A DNA stretch of 49,809 nucleotides. It comes from Clostridium bornimense (lineage in GTDB: Bacteria > Bacillota > Clostridia > Clostridiales > Clostridiaceae). The DNA lies in contig NZ_JAHLOD010000026.1 of NCBI RefSeq assembly GCF_018917145.1, forward strand, positions 1-49,809. The letters are read 5' to 3'. The translations under genes were made by a program, and so were the position numbers. Below are positions 1 to 8,005 of this stretch, piece by piece. Each line of letters starts with the position of its first letter. Within the stretch, counting starts at the first letter, position 1. The notes beneath the pieces were generated by a model. The model was not told the DNA's origin, ran no database searches, and saw only the letters and a program-made list of their open reading frames with translations.

Positions 1-168
1 TGGGTCGCATATTATAACTTTCTAAGACCTCATCCATATAACTATTGGAAACCACTTAATGAACTTGAAGCTCTTGATGGTATCGATAATATGCCTGCCA
101 AATGGCAAATATTAATCAGGTTAGGACAGCAAGCTATTTTAGATATCCAAGAAAAAAATGCTTCCTAA
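1..168 (+). CDS. DDE-type transposase, C-terminal end (partial)
   Basis: An open frame enters from the left edge and stops at TAA 166-168, giving the last 55 residues of a protein. It reads AYYNFLRPHPYNYWKPLNEL and ends DIQEKNAS. The YYNFLRPH block is typical of the end of a DDE-type transposase or integrase catalytic domain, near the last acidic residue. The rest of the gene is outside the window, so family and integrity cannot be judged. It does not resemble the end of an IS150 OrfB, so it is probably a different element from the one at the right edge. No terminal inverted repeat was recognised downstream. Confidence 0.7.
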   Translation, partial: WVAYYNFLRPHPYNYWKPLNELEALDGIDNMPAKWQILIRLGQQAILDIQEKNAS

Positions 169-388
169 CGGATTATATAACCAAATATAAATTTTTTTGC
201 CTTCATTAAAGGTCTTTTTGTCATGCTCAAATTTAAATTATTTCTTTAATTTACTACTTTAAATTTTCAAAAAGATAGTGTTTTTTGTTATATTATTTTT
301 TCATAGCAAACTTTACACTATCTATTCCTATTAATTATTCCTTGTATATTATCGTATGTTAATTCCAGATATTTATATTTATTAATAC
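169..388. other. AT-rich spacer, no gene
   Basis: This stretch lies between the transposase end and the terminator of the next gene. It is very AT-rich with T-runs and no frame with a ribosome site. It may include the right end of the insertion element, but I could not define a boundary. Confidence 0.4.
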
Positions 389-427
389 AAAAAATCTATC
401 GAAAGTTAATCTTTCGATAGATTTTTT
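389..427 (-). terminator. Rho-independent terminator of the methyltransferase-like gene
   Basis: Perfect inverted repeat: AAAAAATCTATCGAAAG at 389-405, a 5-nt loop, and its complement at 411-427. On the minus strand the stem ends in a T-run just after the stop codon at 426-428. It would also work on the plus strand. Confidence 0.85.
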
Positions 428-1172
428 ATAATAAAATTAATTTAAATTTATCATATATACTTTTAGCCTTTTTATAGCTTACAGGAATAAAATTATCTTT
501 ATATTTACTTTCAAAAAATTTATCCCCAACATTTTTACTCATAGCTAACCAATATTCTGGCATTACTGCCTCTTTTATATCTTCTTCTCTTAAACTAAGA
601 ACAAAATGTTCCATACCAAAGAAACTATATTCTTTTATATCATGATTTTTATTAAATAATTTATAATCATCTACAATATCTTCATTAAACTCATGTCTAT
701 ATATATCTACAAAGAAAAAATCAAATTTCTCTCCCTTTGCATCTCTAGCATCACAATTCACTATTTCTATTTTTTCATTTTTATCAAATAACTTATTGTA
801 AATTTCTATTACATCTTCATTATTTTCATATACAATTACTTTTTCAACCTTTGCTTTGGATGCTAATTCTTCTACAAAATATCCAATACCAAGACCTACT
901 ACTCCGACTATACCTTTAGCTCTTCTTAAAGCTTCATAATATCCCCCAATCTCTTCTCCATTCAAACTCATCCATAACATATCATTTTCATAAAGACAAG
1001 GTACATTTCTAAGGACTCCCTTGAATACATGCATATACCCTTTATGTTTTCCTTCTTTATAAAAATCCCAATATATCCTGCATTGATTAACAGAAAAATC
1101 TTCATTTGTTTTAACCTTAGATGCAAACTCTTCAATCTTATTTTGATAATAACTACTCTTAAAAGGTATCAT
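426..1172 (-). CDS. SAM-dependent methyltransferase / spermidine-synthase-like protein
   Basis: A 248-residue protein with a Rossmann-like segment in its middle, GIVGVVGLGIGYF, then VIVYENNEDVIEIYNKLF and a later FDFFFVDIYRHEF. These match the layout of class I methyltransferases and spermidine-synthase-like folds: glycine loop, acidic residue after beta 2, and D at beta 4. I cannot name a substrate, and nothing shows that it is catalytic. The start is ATG at 1170-1172, 4 nt after GGGAGGAA; a longer frame opening with TTG upstream would place the ribosome site inside the gene. It is a single-gene unit with a perfect terminator. A phage or capsule role is not supported. Confidence 0.5.
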   Translation of the reverse strand: MIPFKSSYYQNKIEEFASKVKTNEDFSVNQCRIYWDFYKEGKHKGYMHVFKGVLRNVPCLYENDMLWMSLNGEEIGGYYEALRRAKGIVGVVGLGIGYFVEELASKAKVEKVIVYENNEDVIEIYNKLFDKNEKIEIVNCDARDAKGEKFDFFFVDIYRHEFNEDIVDDYKLFNKNHDIKEYSFFGMEHFVLSLREEDIKEAVMPEYWLAMSKNVGDKFFESKYKDNFIPVSYKKAKSIYDKFKLILL

Positions 1173-1257
1173 AATCTTCCTCCCATTTATCAAAATCTAC
1201 TTATTATAAAATAGCAGAAAAGAAACTATTACACAACAATAATAATCGTTGTGAATT

Positions 1258-1310
1258 AAAAAAGGAGCTATGCTCACGAAATTTCATTCGTTATTGCCAC
1301 AGCTCCTTTT
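1258..1310 (-). terminator. Terminator of the AGCS symporter gene (hairpin family A)
   Basis: Outer arms AAAGGAGCT (about 1261-1269) and AGCTCCTTT (1301-1309) flank an imperfect inner stem, with A-runs on the plus side that give a T-run on the minus strand. It sits 4 nt past the stop of the gene at 1314. The same hairpin design recurs at 16472, 42919 and 44198. Confidence 0.8.
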
Positions 1311-1313
1311 ATC

Positions 1314-2708
1314 TTATTTATCCCAACATTCTACGTTTTCTATTCCTTCAATAGATTTCTTTGTAAAAACAGGGTTTTTACCTTCTCTTTTTTGTTTTCT
1401 ATAATCTTCTAAAGCATCTAAAGCTTTCTTTCCTAATAAAAGTATCACTAGTAAATTTATAAGTGCCATAAGACTCATAAATATATTTGAAGCGGCCCAT
1501 ACTACTCCAAGCGGCGCAATAGTTCCTAATATAACCATAACTACTACAAATACTCTATAAACAATTAATAATGTTTTACTAGTATTTATAAACTCTAGAT
1601 TAGTTTCACCATAATAGTAATTACCAATTATAGATGAAAAAGCAAAGAAAAATATACACACTGCGATAAATATGTTTCCAAATCCTCCAATATGTGATGA
1701 TAATGCTTTTTGTGTTAAAGCTATTCCTGATACCTCTCCAACAGTATATACATCTGACAATAATATTATCATTGCTGTACATGTACATATTAAAATTGTA
1801 TCTGTAAATACTCCTAATGTTTGAATTAACCCTTGTTTAACAGGATGAGAAACTTCTGCTGTAGCTGCAGCATTTGGTGCGCTACCCATACCTGCTTCAT
1901 TAGAAAATAGTCCTCTTTTGATCCCTATCATAACCATTCCACCAAAAGTTCCACCAACTATCTCTTCAAATCCAAAAGCATTTCTAAAAATCAAACTTAT
2001 TACCGCTGGTATTTCTTTTATATTTAAGATTATTACTACAAATGCTATTCCTATATATAAAACTGCCATTATAGGAACGATAACTCCAGATACCTTTGCT
2101 ATTCTCTTAACTCCTCCGAAGATAATTAATGCTGTTATTATTGCTAATATAATTCCTATATAAATAGGCTTAATAGAATCATTATTAAAAACTGTGATCA
2201 ACGCTTCTGATATAGTATTTGATTGCGCTGAGTTAAATACTAACCCGAAAGTAATAGTAATTAGTATTGCAAAAACAATTCCTAACCATCTTTGATTAAG
2301 TCCTTGTTGTATATAATAAGACGGTCCACCTCTATATGTATCTCCATCTTTAACTTTATATATCTGTGCTAACGTACTTTCTATAAATGAAGATGCACCA
2401 CCAATAATAGCTAATAACCACATCCAAAATATAGCTCCTGCTCCACCTATTGATATAGCAAGTGCTACTCCTGCAAGATTTCCTGTTCCAACTCTAGATG
2501 CTGTAGACATACAAAAAGCTTGGAATGATGAGATTCCATCTTTATCATCTTTTGATGTTCCTTCTGTTAAAAGCTTTATCATATCTTTGAAGTGTATCAC
2601 TTGTACAAACTTTGTTCTAAATGTAAAAATAAGTCCCACTATAATCAATAATGGAACCATAACATATGTAGATATGCTTCCATCAATTTTATCTAAAAAC
2701 TTCTCCAT
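1314..2708 (-). CDS. Alanine/glycine:cation symporter (AGCS family)
   Basis: A 464-residue polytopic membrane protein. The segment STASRVGTGNLAGVALAISI is the AGCS signature near the N-terminus, followed by GGPSYYIQQGL and SNEAGMGSAPNAAATAEV, both hallmarks of the sodium:alanine (AlsT/DagA-type) family. It should import alanine or glycine with Na+ (or H+) across the cytoplasmic membrane. Length is normal for the family. Start ATG has AAGGAG 6 nt upstream. It is transcribed alone, divergently from acyP, and ends in a clear terminator. Which amino acid it prefers cannot be read from sequence. Confidence 0.93.
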   Translation of the reverse strand: MEKFLDKIDGSISTYVMVPLLIIVGLIFTFRTKFVQVIHFKDMIKLLTEGTSKDDKDGISSFQAFCMSTASRVGTGNLAGVALAISIGGAGAIFWMWLLAIIGGASSFIESTLAQIYKVKDGDTYRGGPSYYIQQGLNQRWLGIVFAILITITFGLVFNSAQSNTISEALITVFNNDSIKPIYIGIILAIITALIIFGGVKRIAKVSGVIVPIMAVLYIGIAFVVIILNIKEIPAVISLIFRNAFGFEEIVGGTFGGMVMIGIKRGLFSNEAGMGSAPNAAATAEVSHPVKQGLIQTLGVFTDTILICTCTAMIILLSDVYTVGEVSGIALTQKALSSHIGGFGNIFIAVCIFFFAFSSIIGNYYYGETNLEFINTSKTLLIVYRVFVVVMVILGTIAPLGVVWAASNIFMSLMALINLLVILLLGKKALDALEDYRKQKREGKNPVFTKKSIEGIENVECWDK

Positions 2709-2845
2709 TCTTTTCTCCTTTTTATCTTTTGTATCTTTTTAATAATATTATCAAATTACATAAAACTTATCAAGTTTTTTTGTTTTTATTGACAATTTGT
2801 AAGTTTTTTCGTCCCTAGCTTGTACTTTTATCAATTTGCATTCTT

Positions 2846-2875
2846 TTGATATTTATACTATTTTCATTCTATAAT
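2846..2875 (+). promoter_or_regulatory. Sigma-A promoter of acyP
   Basis: TTGATA at 2846-2851 and TATAAT at 2870-2875 with an 18-nt spacer, ending 20 nt before the acylphosphatase start codon. An upstream TTGACA at about 2789 lacks a matching -10 and is less likely. Confidence 0.5.
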
Positions 2876-2895
2876 AATATAAAGGATGTGATTTT

Positions 2896-3168
2896 ATGAA
2901 AAGACTCTCTGTAAGATTTGAAGGAAGAGTACAACAAGTAGGCTTTAGATTTTTTGCTGAATCTGTAGCTACTAACTTTAATATAACAGGATGGATCAAA
3001 AATTTAGATGATGGTGATGTTTTATTAGAAATTCAAGGCGATGAAAGAGAACTATTTAACTTTACTAATAAACTTGTTAAAGGTAATGGATATTCTAAAG
3101 TTACATATCATGAAGTAAGGGAAATCCCTTTGGTTAAAAATGAAAAAAAATTCAAGATGATTTATTAA
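2896..3168 (+). CDS. acyP: Acylphosphatase
   Basis: A 90-residue protein, the usual size. It carries the acylphosphatase signature GRVQQVGFR with catalytic Arg18, and GWIKNLDDGDV with catalytic Asn36. The enzyme hydrolyses carboxyl-phosphate bonds such as that of acetyl phosphate or 1,3-bisphosphoglycerate in the cytoplasm. Start ATG follows AAGGATGTG at good spacing, and a sigma-A-like promoter lies just upstream. It stands alone on the plus strand. A bulged hairpin and a broken HAD-phosphatase gene start follow it. Confidence 0.93.
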   Translation: MKRLSVRFEGRVQQVGFRFFAESVATNFNITGWIKNLDDGDVLLEIQGDERELFNFTNKLVKGNGYSKVTYHEVREIPLVKNEKKFKMIY

Positions 3169-3193
3169 TGAATATTCCATTTTATGTATATAT

Positions 3194-3242
3194 TCACCAC
3201 CATAGTTGTAGTAAAATAATTGTAGATAACTACTGGTGGTGA
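3194..3242 (+). repeat. Long hairpin downstream of acyP
   Basis: TCACCACCATAGTT at 3194-3207 pairs with AACTACTGGTGGTGA at 3228-3242 with one bulged base. There is no T-run, so it is not a standard terminator. Its right arm contains the GGTGGTGA that would serve as ribosome site for the HAD fragment starting at 3250, so it could hide that site. Confidence 0.5.
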
Positions 3243-3249
3243 TTATATT

Positions 3250-3303
3250 TTGAAACATTATAATGTACTTCTATTTGATATTAACGGAACGTTATGTGAT
3301 TAA
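3250..3303 (+). pseudogene. HAD-superfamily phosphatase, N-terminal remnant
   Basis: TTG at 3250-3252 follows GGTGGTGA and reads MKHYNVLLFDINGTLCD then stop. This is the start of a YjjG-like HAD phosphatase, whose motif I is DxDGT; here the second Asp is Asn (FDINGTLCD). Only 17 codons remain. The coding similarity ends at GAT 3298-3300, and the TAA stop lies in sequence shared with the dispersed repeat element that begins at 3301. I infer that the gene lost its 3' part in an event involving that element. The ribosome site and start still look intact. Confidence 0.65.
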
Positions 3304-3532
3304 GTGTTGTTTTTCACAAATCTAAAGTTCCTAGTCCAAGCTACATGAAAGTTTAACTTTCATTAGCCCCTTGTAATAGTTTTGTATCAAATATAAGTAC
3401 CTTAAAAAAACTAACTTATTCTATACACAAAATTATCACACTTAAAATCTCAGAAATTCCCCCAAAGGGAATTTCATCCACAACTGTGCCCTGTTATATC
3501 CCTGTGCCTTGTGCCCTCATACCTGTGCCCTC
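3301..3532 (-). repeat. Dispersed TIR element, copy 1 (truncated, reverse orientation)
   Basis: Read on the minus strand it begins with GAGGGCACAGGTATGA just after the icd terminator. It continues through tandem GGCACA units, a GAAATTCCC/GGGAATTTC hairpin, TTATATTTGATACAAAAC, an ATGAAAGT/ACTTTCAT hairpin and GTAGCTTGGA, and ends at AACACTTA. These blocks align in order with copies at 16174 and 32084. The far inverted-repeat end is missing. The truncated edge coincides with the broken HAD gene. Confidence 0.7.
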
Positions 3533-3566
3533 AAAAAAAACTGCCACACTTTCGTGTAACAGTTTC
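3533..3566 (-). terminator. Terminator of icd
   Basis: On the minus strand AAACTGTTACAC, a GAAA tetraloop, then GTGTGGCAGTTT and a run of T. It lies 14 nt past the icd stop. The stem sequence resembles the hairpins at 16116, 21282 and 44035. Confidence 0.9.
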
Positions 3567-3579
3567 CTTTTACTTACTA

Positions 3580-4788
3580 CTAATTATAACATCTATCTAA
3601 TCTTATTCTTATTTCTTTTATAAAATCTTCAGTGTTAACAACTTTAGTTTGTCCTTCTGCAAGAAGTGCCATATCTTTAGTCATAACCCCTTCTTCTATA
3701 GTATCTATAGAAGCTTTTTCTAAATTATTAGCAAAAGCTATAAGATCTTTATTTTTATCAAGTTCTCCTCTTTTTCTTAGAGCGCCTGTCCATGCAAAAA
3801 TTGTAGCCATAGAATTTGTTGATGTTTCTTCACCTTTTAAATGTTTATAATAATGTCTTTGTACAGTTCCATGGGCAGCTTCATATTCATAATACCCTTC
3901 TGGTGATACTAAAACAGAAGTCATCATAGCTAAAGATCCAAAGGCAGTAGCTACCATATCACTCATTACATCTCCATCATAATTTTTACATGCCCATACA
4001 AAGCCACCTTCTGACTTGATAACTCTCGCTACAGCATCATCTATCAATGTATAGAAATATTCAATTCCTGCCTCTTCATATTTTTCTTTAAATTCAGCAT
4101 CATATATATCTGCAAAAATATCTTTAAATGTATGATCATATTTCTTTGATATAGTATCTTTTGATGAGAACCAAAGATTTTCTTTTCTATCAAGAGCATA
4201 ACTAAAGCATGCTCTTGCAAAGCTTTCTATTGACTTATTTGTATTATGCATTCCCATGATAATACCAGGACCATCAAAGTTATGAATTACCTCACTTACA
4301 GTCTCTCCAGCTTCATTTGTAAAAGACAAGGTTGCTTGTCCTTTTCCAGGAACTTTTATCTCAACATTTTTATATATATCACCATATGCATGTCTTGCTA
4401 TTGTTATTGGTTTCTTCCATGTCTTAACAAATGGTTTTACATTTTTTACAATAATAGGACTTCTAAATACAGTTCCATCTAATATTGCTCTTATTGTTCC
4501 ATTTGGACTTTTCCACATTTCTTTTAAGTCATATTCACTCATTCTCGCTTGGTTTGGAGTTATTGTAGCACACTTAACACCAACACCATATTTTTTTATT
4601 GCATTTGCTGAATCAATAGTAACTTGATCATTTGTTTCATTTCTATGTTCTAACCCTAAATCATAATATTCAGTGTTTAAGTCAACATATGGCAAGATTA
4701 ATTCATCTTTTAACATTTTCCATATTATTCTTGTCATTTCATCTCCATCCATTTCAACTAATGGAGTTATCATAGGTATTTTTTTCAT
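3580..4788 (-). CDS. icd: NADP-dependent isocitrate dehydrogenase, eukaryotic-like (type II)
   Basis: A 402-residue enzyme that oxidatively decarboxylates isocitrate to 2-oxoglutarate with NADP+. Recognisable blocks are [41 protein letters not shown]-like [19 protein letters not shown], and [10 protein letters not shown] near the cofactor site. These match the type II, homodimeric eukaryote-like subfamily rather than the E. coli type. Start is ATG at 4786-4788, 7 nt after GGGGG; an in-frame upstream extension has no ribosome site. No citrate synthase or aconitase gene lies next to it, so a glutamate-synthesis role is inferred only from general knowledge. It ends in a strong terminator. Confidence 0.95.
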   Translation of the reverse strand: MKKIPMITPLVEMDGDEMTRIIWKMLKDELILPYVDLNTEYYDLGLEHRNETNDQVTIDSANAIKKYGVGVKCATITPNQARMSEYDLKEMWKSPNGTIRAILDGTVFRSPIIVKNVKPFVKTWKKPITIARHAYGDIYKNVEIKVPGKGQATLSFTNEAGETVSEVIHNFDGPGIIMGMHNTNKSIESFARACFSYALDRKENLWFSSKDTISKKYDHTFKDIFADIYDAEFKEKYEEAGIEYFYTLIDDAVARVIKSEGGFVWACKNYDGDVMSDMVATAFGSLAMMTSVLVSPEGYYEYEAAHGTVQRHYYKHLKGEETSTNSMATIFAWTGALRKRGELDKNKDLIAFANNLEKASIDTIEEGVMTKDMALLAEGQTKVVNTEDFIKEIRIRLDRCYN

Positions 4789-4884
4789 TATTATGCCCCC
4801 CCTTTTAACAAACTTACTAATATTATACTGATTATACATCACATTTAATAATTTTACAATTTATTTCATAATGAATTGTTAATT

Positions 4885-5913
4885 CTATTCATCAAATTCA
4901 TCTTCTATATCACCAACAAGTTCTTCTATAATATCTTCTAAAGATAATAATCCACTTGTACCACCAAATTCATCTACTACTATAGCAATCTGTTCTTTCT
5001 TCTCTTTTAGTTGTTTAAAAATATCTCTAATCTTCATATCTTCAGTAAAAGTACTTACTTTTCTTATGCATCCTTGTAAGTCAAGTTTGTTATCTGCAAC
5101 AATATCTCTATAAATATCTCTAACATGAACAAAACCAATTATATTATCCTTTTCCTTATCTATTACAGGATAACGAGTATATCCATTATTAGTAATAATC
5201 TTTACAATTTCGTCTTGAGAATCATTTACATCTATACAAACCATCTTTGTTCTATGAATCATTATATCCTCAGCTTTACAATCAGAAAATTGAAATGCAT
5301 TAGCTAAAAGTAATTGATCTCTTTTATCGTCTATGCTTTGATTAACTAACATCTCTAACTCATCTCTAGTATATATCTCTTGACTTTCATCCATTACTTC
5401 CATTCCGAATGGCTTTAAACAAAGTTCTGTTAATTTATCAAATGCCATTGTAATTGGATAAGTTAATTTATGAAAAATAACTAAAGAACCATCTAGCATT
5501 AAGTTACATTTTTCAGTTTTAGCTAGTGCCATAGCCTTAGGAACAAGTTCCCCAAAAACAACTTCAAGTAAAGTTATTAAAGCAAAAGAAAAAATAAAAG
5601 AAATTGTAGTTTTTATTCCGTTATTACTGGTAATATGATCTAATATTGGACTTATCAATTCAGATACTGTAGGTTCACCTATCCATCCTAAAAATAACCC
5701 TACTAAAGTAATCCCCAGTTGTGTAGATGATAAATATGAATTTAAATTGTCTTTAACTATTTTGCATTTTAAAGCTTTTTTATTTCCCTCTTGAATTAAC
5801 ATATCTATTTTTGATGACCTTATTTGCACAATTGCAAATTCCAACGCCACAAAATAGGCATTAATTAATATTAGTATTACTATAGCTGCCACTCTAATCA
5901 AACTCGATTCCAT
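4885..5913 (-). CDS. CNNM/CorC (HlyC) family membrane protein with CBS pair
   Basis: A 342-residue protein. Residues about 1-190 form a DUF21/CNNM transmembrane block (VILILINAYFVALEFAIVQ, SSTQLGITLVGLFLGWIGEP, EVVFGELVPKAMAL). Two CBS domains follow, including VDEFGGTSGLLSLEDIIEEL. Family members are linked to Mg2+/divalent-cation transport or sensing. The usual family length is about 420-450 residues with a C-terminal CorC_HlyC domain; this one stops right after the CBS pair at EDEFDE. Only 96 nt separate the stop from the icd start, with no trace of the missing domain, so this looks like a naturally short form. GGTGAGG precedes the ATG. Confidence 0.88.
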   Translation of the reverse strand: MESSLIRVAAIVILILINAYFVALEFAIVQIRSSKIDMLIQEGNKKALKCKIVKDNLNSYLSSTQLGITLVGLFLGWIGEPTVSELISPILDHITSNNGIKTTISFIFSFALITLLEVVFGELVPKAMALAKTEKCNLMLDGSLVIFHKLTYPITMAFDKLTELCLKPFGMEVMDESQEIYTRDELEMLVNQSIDDKRDQLLLANAFQFSDCKAEDIMIHRTKMVCIDVNDSQDEIVKIITNNGYTRYPVIDKEKDNIIGFVHVRDIYRDIVADNKLDLQGCIRKVSTFTEDMKIRDIFKQLKEKKEQIAIVVDEFGGTSGLLSLEDIIEELVGDIEDEFDE

Positions 5914-6115
5914 TTTATTTTCCTCACCCCATAAAAAATTTGAATAATAATATTTTATTGTTTTTATCTTATTTTGACAAGTATGTAATATATATTTATA
6001 TAAAATAATTTATGTGAAATAACAAATTCAATTTAAAATATTTTTCCCTATAAAAAAAATAGTTATACTTAAAATATCTTATTTCTACAAAACATTTACT
6101 ATTTCTATTTACAAG

Positions 6116-6188
6116 TAAAGGCTACTGTATAAACAATGTATCATTTATTCATCTAATGATGTAATAAATTTGTTATACAGTAGCCCTT
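6116..6188 (-). terminator. Long inverted repeat ending the holin-MATE unit
   Basis: AAAGGCTACTGTATAA pairs with TTGTTATACAGTAGCCCTTT across a nested inner stem. It sits directly after the MATE stop at 6196. The T-run is weak, but position and stem strength support termination. Confidence 0.65.
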
Positions 6189-6195
6189 TAAATTA

Positions 6196-7572
6196 TTAAG
6201 CTTCTATTAGATTTTCTTTAGTTGTAAATAACTTTCCACTTTTATATAAACTCACAAAAATTATAATAATCAAAACACCCTTACCTATTGACGATGCTGA
6301 TATACTCCACCAAACTCCATCTAATCCCATTATATGTGGTTTCGATAATATATATGCAAGTGGCACTCTCATTCCTGTTAAAATAATACTTATTGCTGAT
6401 GGAATACCAGTCCTTGATAAACCATTAAACACCCCTGCCGTAGTTATTTCTAGACACATAAATATTTGTGAATAACCTAAGATTCTTAAATATACTCCTC
6501 CAGCTATTATACTTTCACTTTCGCCAATAAAAATACTAAAAATCTCCTCGCCAAATATGACAAATAGCACTGTAGCTAAAGCACCTACTATAGTTGCTAT
6601 AACAATGGCACTATAATACCCATGAATAATTCTCTTATATTTTTTTGCTCCGAAATTTTGACCTACAAAAGTAGTTAATGCCGTAGAAATACCACCGGCT
6701 GTCATCCATGATATAGCCTCTATTTGTGATCCGACTTTTTGAACAGCTATAGGTACCGCACCCCATACTGAAATAATTCTTCCAAGTATCATTGAAAATA
6801 TAGTGAACAACATATTTTGTAATGCCGGCGCCCATCCTATTTTAGCTAGAATTTTCACATAAGATAAATCAAAATCTTCTCTTAATTTTACTTTATAAAT
6901 ATTATTTTTACTTCTTAGAATAATTATTATAAATAATAAAGTTACAATCCCTTGTGCCAAAACTGTGGCTATAGCTGCCCCTTCAACACCCATAGCTTTT
7001 ATTGGACCTACTCCAAATATAAGTAATGGATCACAAATAATATTAAATATTAATCCAACTATATTTATATAAAAAGGAGTTCTACTATCACCAGTTCCAT
7101 TAAATATACCAGTTAAAACAGGATTAATAAAAGTAAATATCATCCCTAGTGATATTATTCTTAAAAATTCCTCACTCATCATTACTACTGATTTATCACT
7201 TATATTGTAAAATCCAATAAGAGGACCTGTAAATGCCAATATAATAATCATATATAATACTGATAAGATTAATGTTGCTACTATTCCAGAAGTTATGTAC
7301 TTTTGAGCTGATTTATAATTTTTTGCTCCTACCTCCTGTGAAACTTTTATCTCAACAGAAGCTCTAAATAGAACTAAAAGCGATGTAGCAAACCAAGTAT
7401 AAAAACCAGCGGTTCCCACCGCTGCTACTGCGGAAGTTCCTACCTTCCCTATCCAAATCATATCAATCATGTTATAAGCCATCTGTATAAATGATGTACC
7501 CATAATAGGCAAAGCAATCTTTATTAGTGCCTTATATATATTTCCTTCAGTTAAATTAGTCTGTTTATTCAT
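6196..7572 (-). CDS. MATE-family multidrug/cation efflux transporter
   Basis: A 458-residue polytopic protein of the MATE family (12 predicted membrane helices). Typical features are the N-terminal ALPIMGTSFIQMAYNMIDMIWIG-type helix, GTAGFY, and the internal duplication with VGQNFGAKKYKR in the second half. It would export drugs or metabolites by Na+ or H+ antiport. Of two adjacent ATGs I chose the second, which leaves 5 nt after AAGGAG; the first leaves only 2. It lies 35 nt after the holin-like gene, probably in one transcript. The substrate is unknown. Confidence 0.9.
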   Translation of the reverse strand: MNKQTNLTEGNIYKALIKIALPIMGTSFIQMAYNMIDMIWIGKVGTSAVAAVGTAGFYTWFATSLLVLFRASVEIKVSQEVGAKNYKSAQKYITSGIVATLILSVLYMIIILAFTGPLIGFYNISDKSVVMMSEEFLRIISLGMIFTFINPVLTGIFNGTGDSRTPFYINIVGLIFNIICDPLLIFGVGPIKAMGVEGAAIATVLAQGIVTLLFIIIILRSKNNIYKVKLREDFDLSYVKILAKIGWAPALQNMLFTIFSMILGRIISVWGAVPIAVQKVGSQIEAISWMTAGGISTALTTFVGQNFGAKKYKRIIHGYYSAIVIATIVGALATVLFVIFGEEIFSIFIGESESIIAGGVYLRILGYSQIFMCLEITTAGVFNGLSRTGIPSAISIILTGMRVPLAYILSKPHIMGLDGVWWSISASSIGKGVLIIIIFVSLYKSGKLFTTKENLIEA

Positions 7573-7607
7573 CATTTCTCCTTTTCATTTGTTTAACTTT
7601 TAAATTT

Positions 7608-7859
7608 TTAAGTTTCCTTCCTATATTGTGTAATTAATTGATTTCCATACACAGTTACCCCTGTTATTAAAATACCTTGTAGAATAGAGTCCACATTTAA
7701 TCCACCTATTGCTATAGCTCCCACTATTCCAAGCGGTAAAAGTATAACAGGAATATATTTATTCTTTATTTTCTCAGTACCTTTTATTATCATCCCAATG
7801 ATATACAATACAGGTATAAGTATAATCATCTTATCCGTTATATACTTCAATAAATCCAT
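7608..7859 (-). CDS. Small holin-like membrane protein (phage holin Hol44-like)
   Basis: An 83-residue protein with two or three hydrophobic segments. It contains LLPLGIVGAIAIGGL and then ILQGILITGVTVYGNQLITQ, the pattern of the Hol44 holin group, ending in a charged tail (YRKET). Holins form membrane pores that release endolysin or other proteins. No endolysin, portal or other phage gene is near, so this is a solitary copy. The second of two ATGs (6 nt after GGAGG) is the better start. It precedes the MATE gene by 35 nt in the same direction. Function here is unknown. Confidence 0.7.
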   Translation of the reverse strand: MDLLKYITDKMIILIPVLYIIGMIIKGTEKIKNKYIPVILLPLGIVGAIAIGGLNVDSILQGILITGVTVYGNQLITQYRKET

Positions 7860-7957
7860 CATATACCTCCATAAATAAAAATATCTATTACATTATATAT
7901 TCATAAGAATGTGATACATGACAATTTATTATTTATATATTTCTATAACAGTGCACT

Positions 7958-7980
7958 AAAAATAGGCTTTCGCCTATTTC
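7958..7980 (-). terminator. Terminator of the two-component operon
   Basis: On the minus strand AAATAGGC, GAAA loop, GCCTATTT and more T, 26 nt past the kinase stop. It separates the RR-HK pair from the holin-MATE unit. Confidence 0.85.
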
Positions 7981-8005
7981 TATAACGACTGCCTATTTAA
8001 TATTA

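Noticed and set aside
1-168. Left and right transposase pieces as ends of one composite transposon
   Set aside because: The left piece does not look like the end of an IS150-type OrfB, so the two are probably unrelated elements; the 49 kb between looks like ordinary chromosome.
3481-3530. Tandem GTGCC units considered as a CRISPR-like or minisatellite array
   Set aside because: Units are irregular, have no constant spacers, and are explained as the end region of the dispersed element.
7608-7859. Holin as sign of a prophage
   Set aside because: No other phage-type gene lies within the window, and flanking genes are ordinary chromosomal functions.
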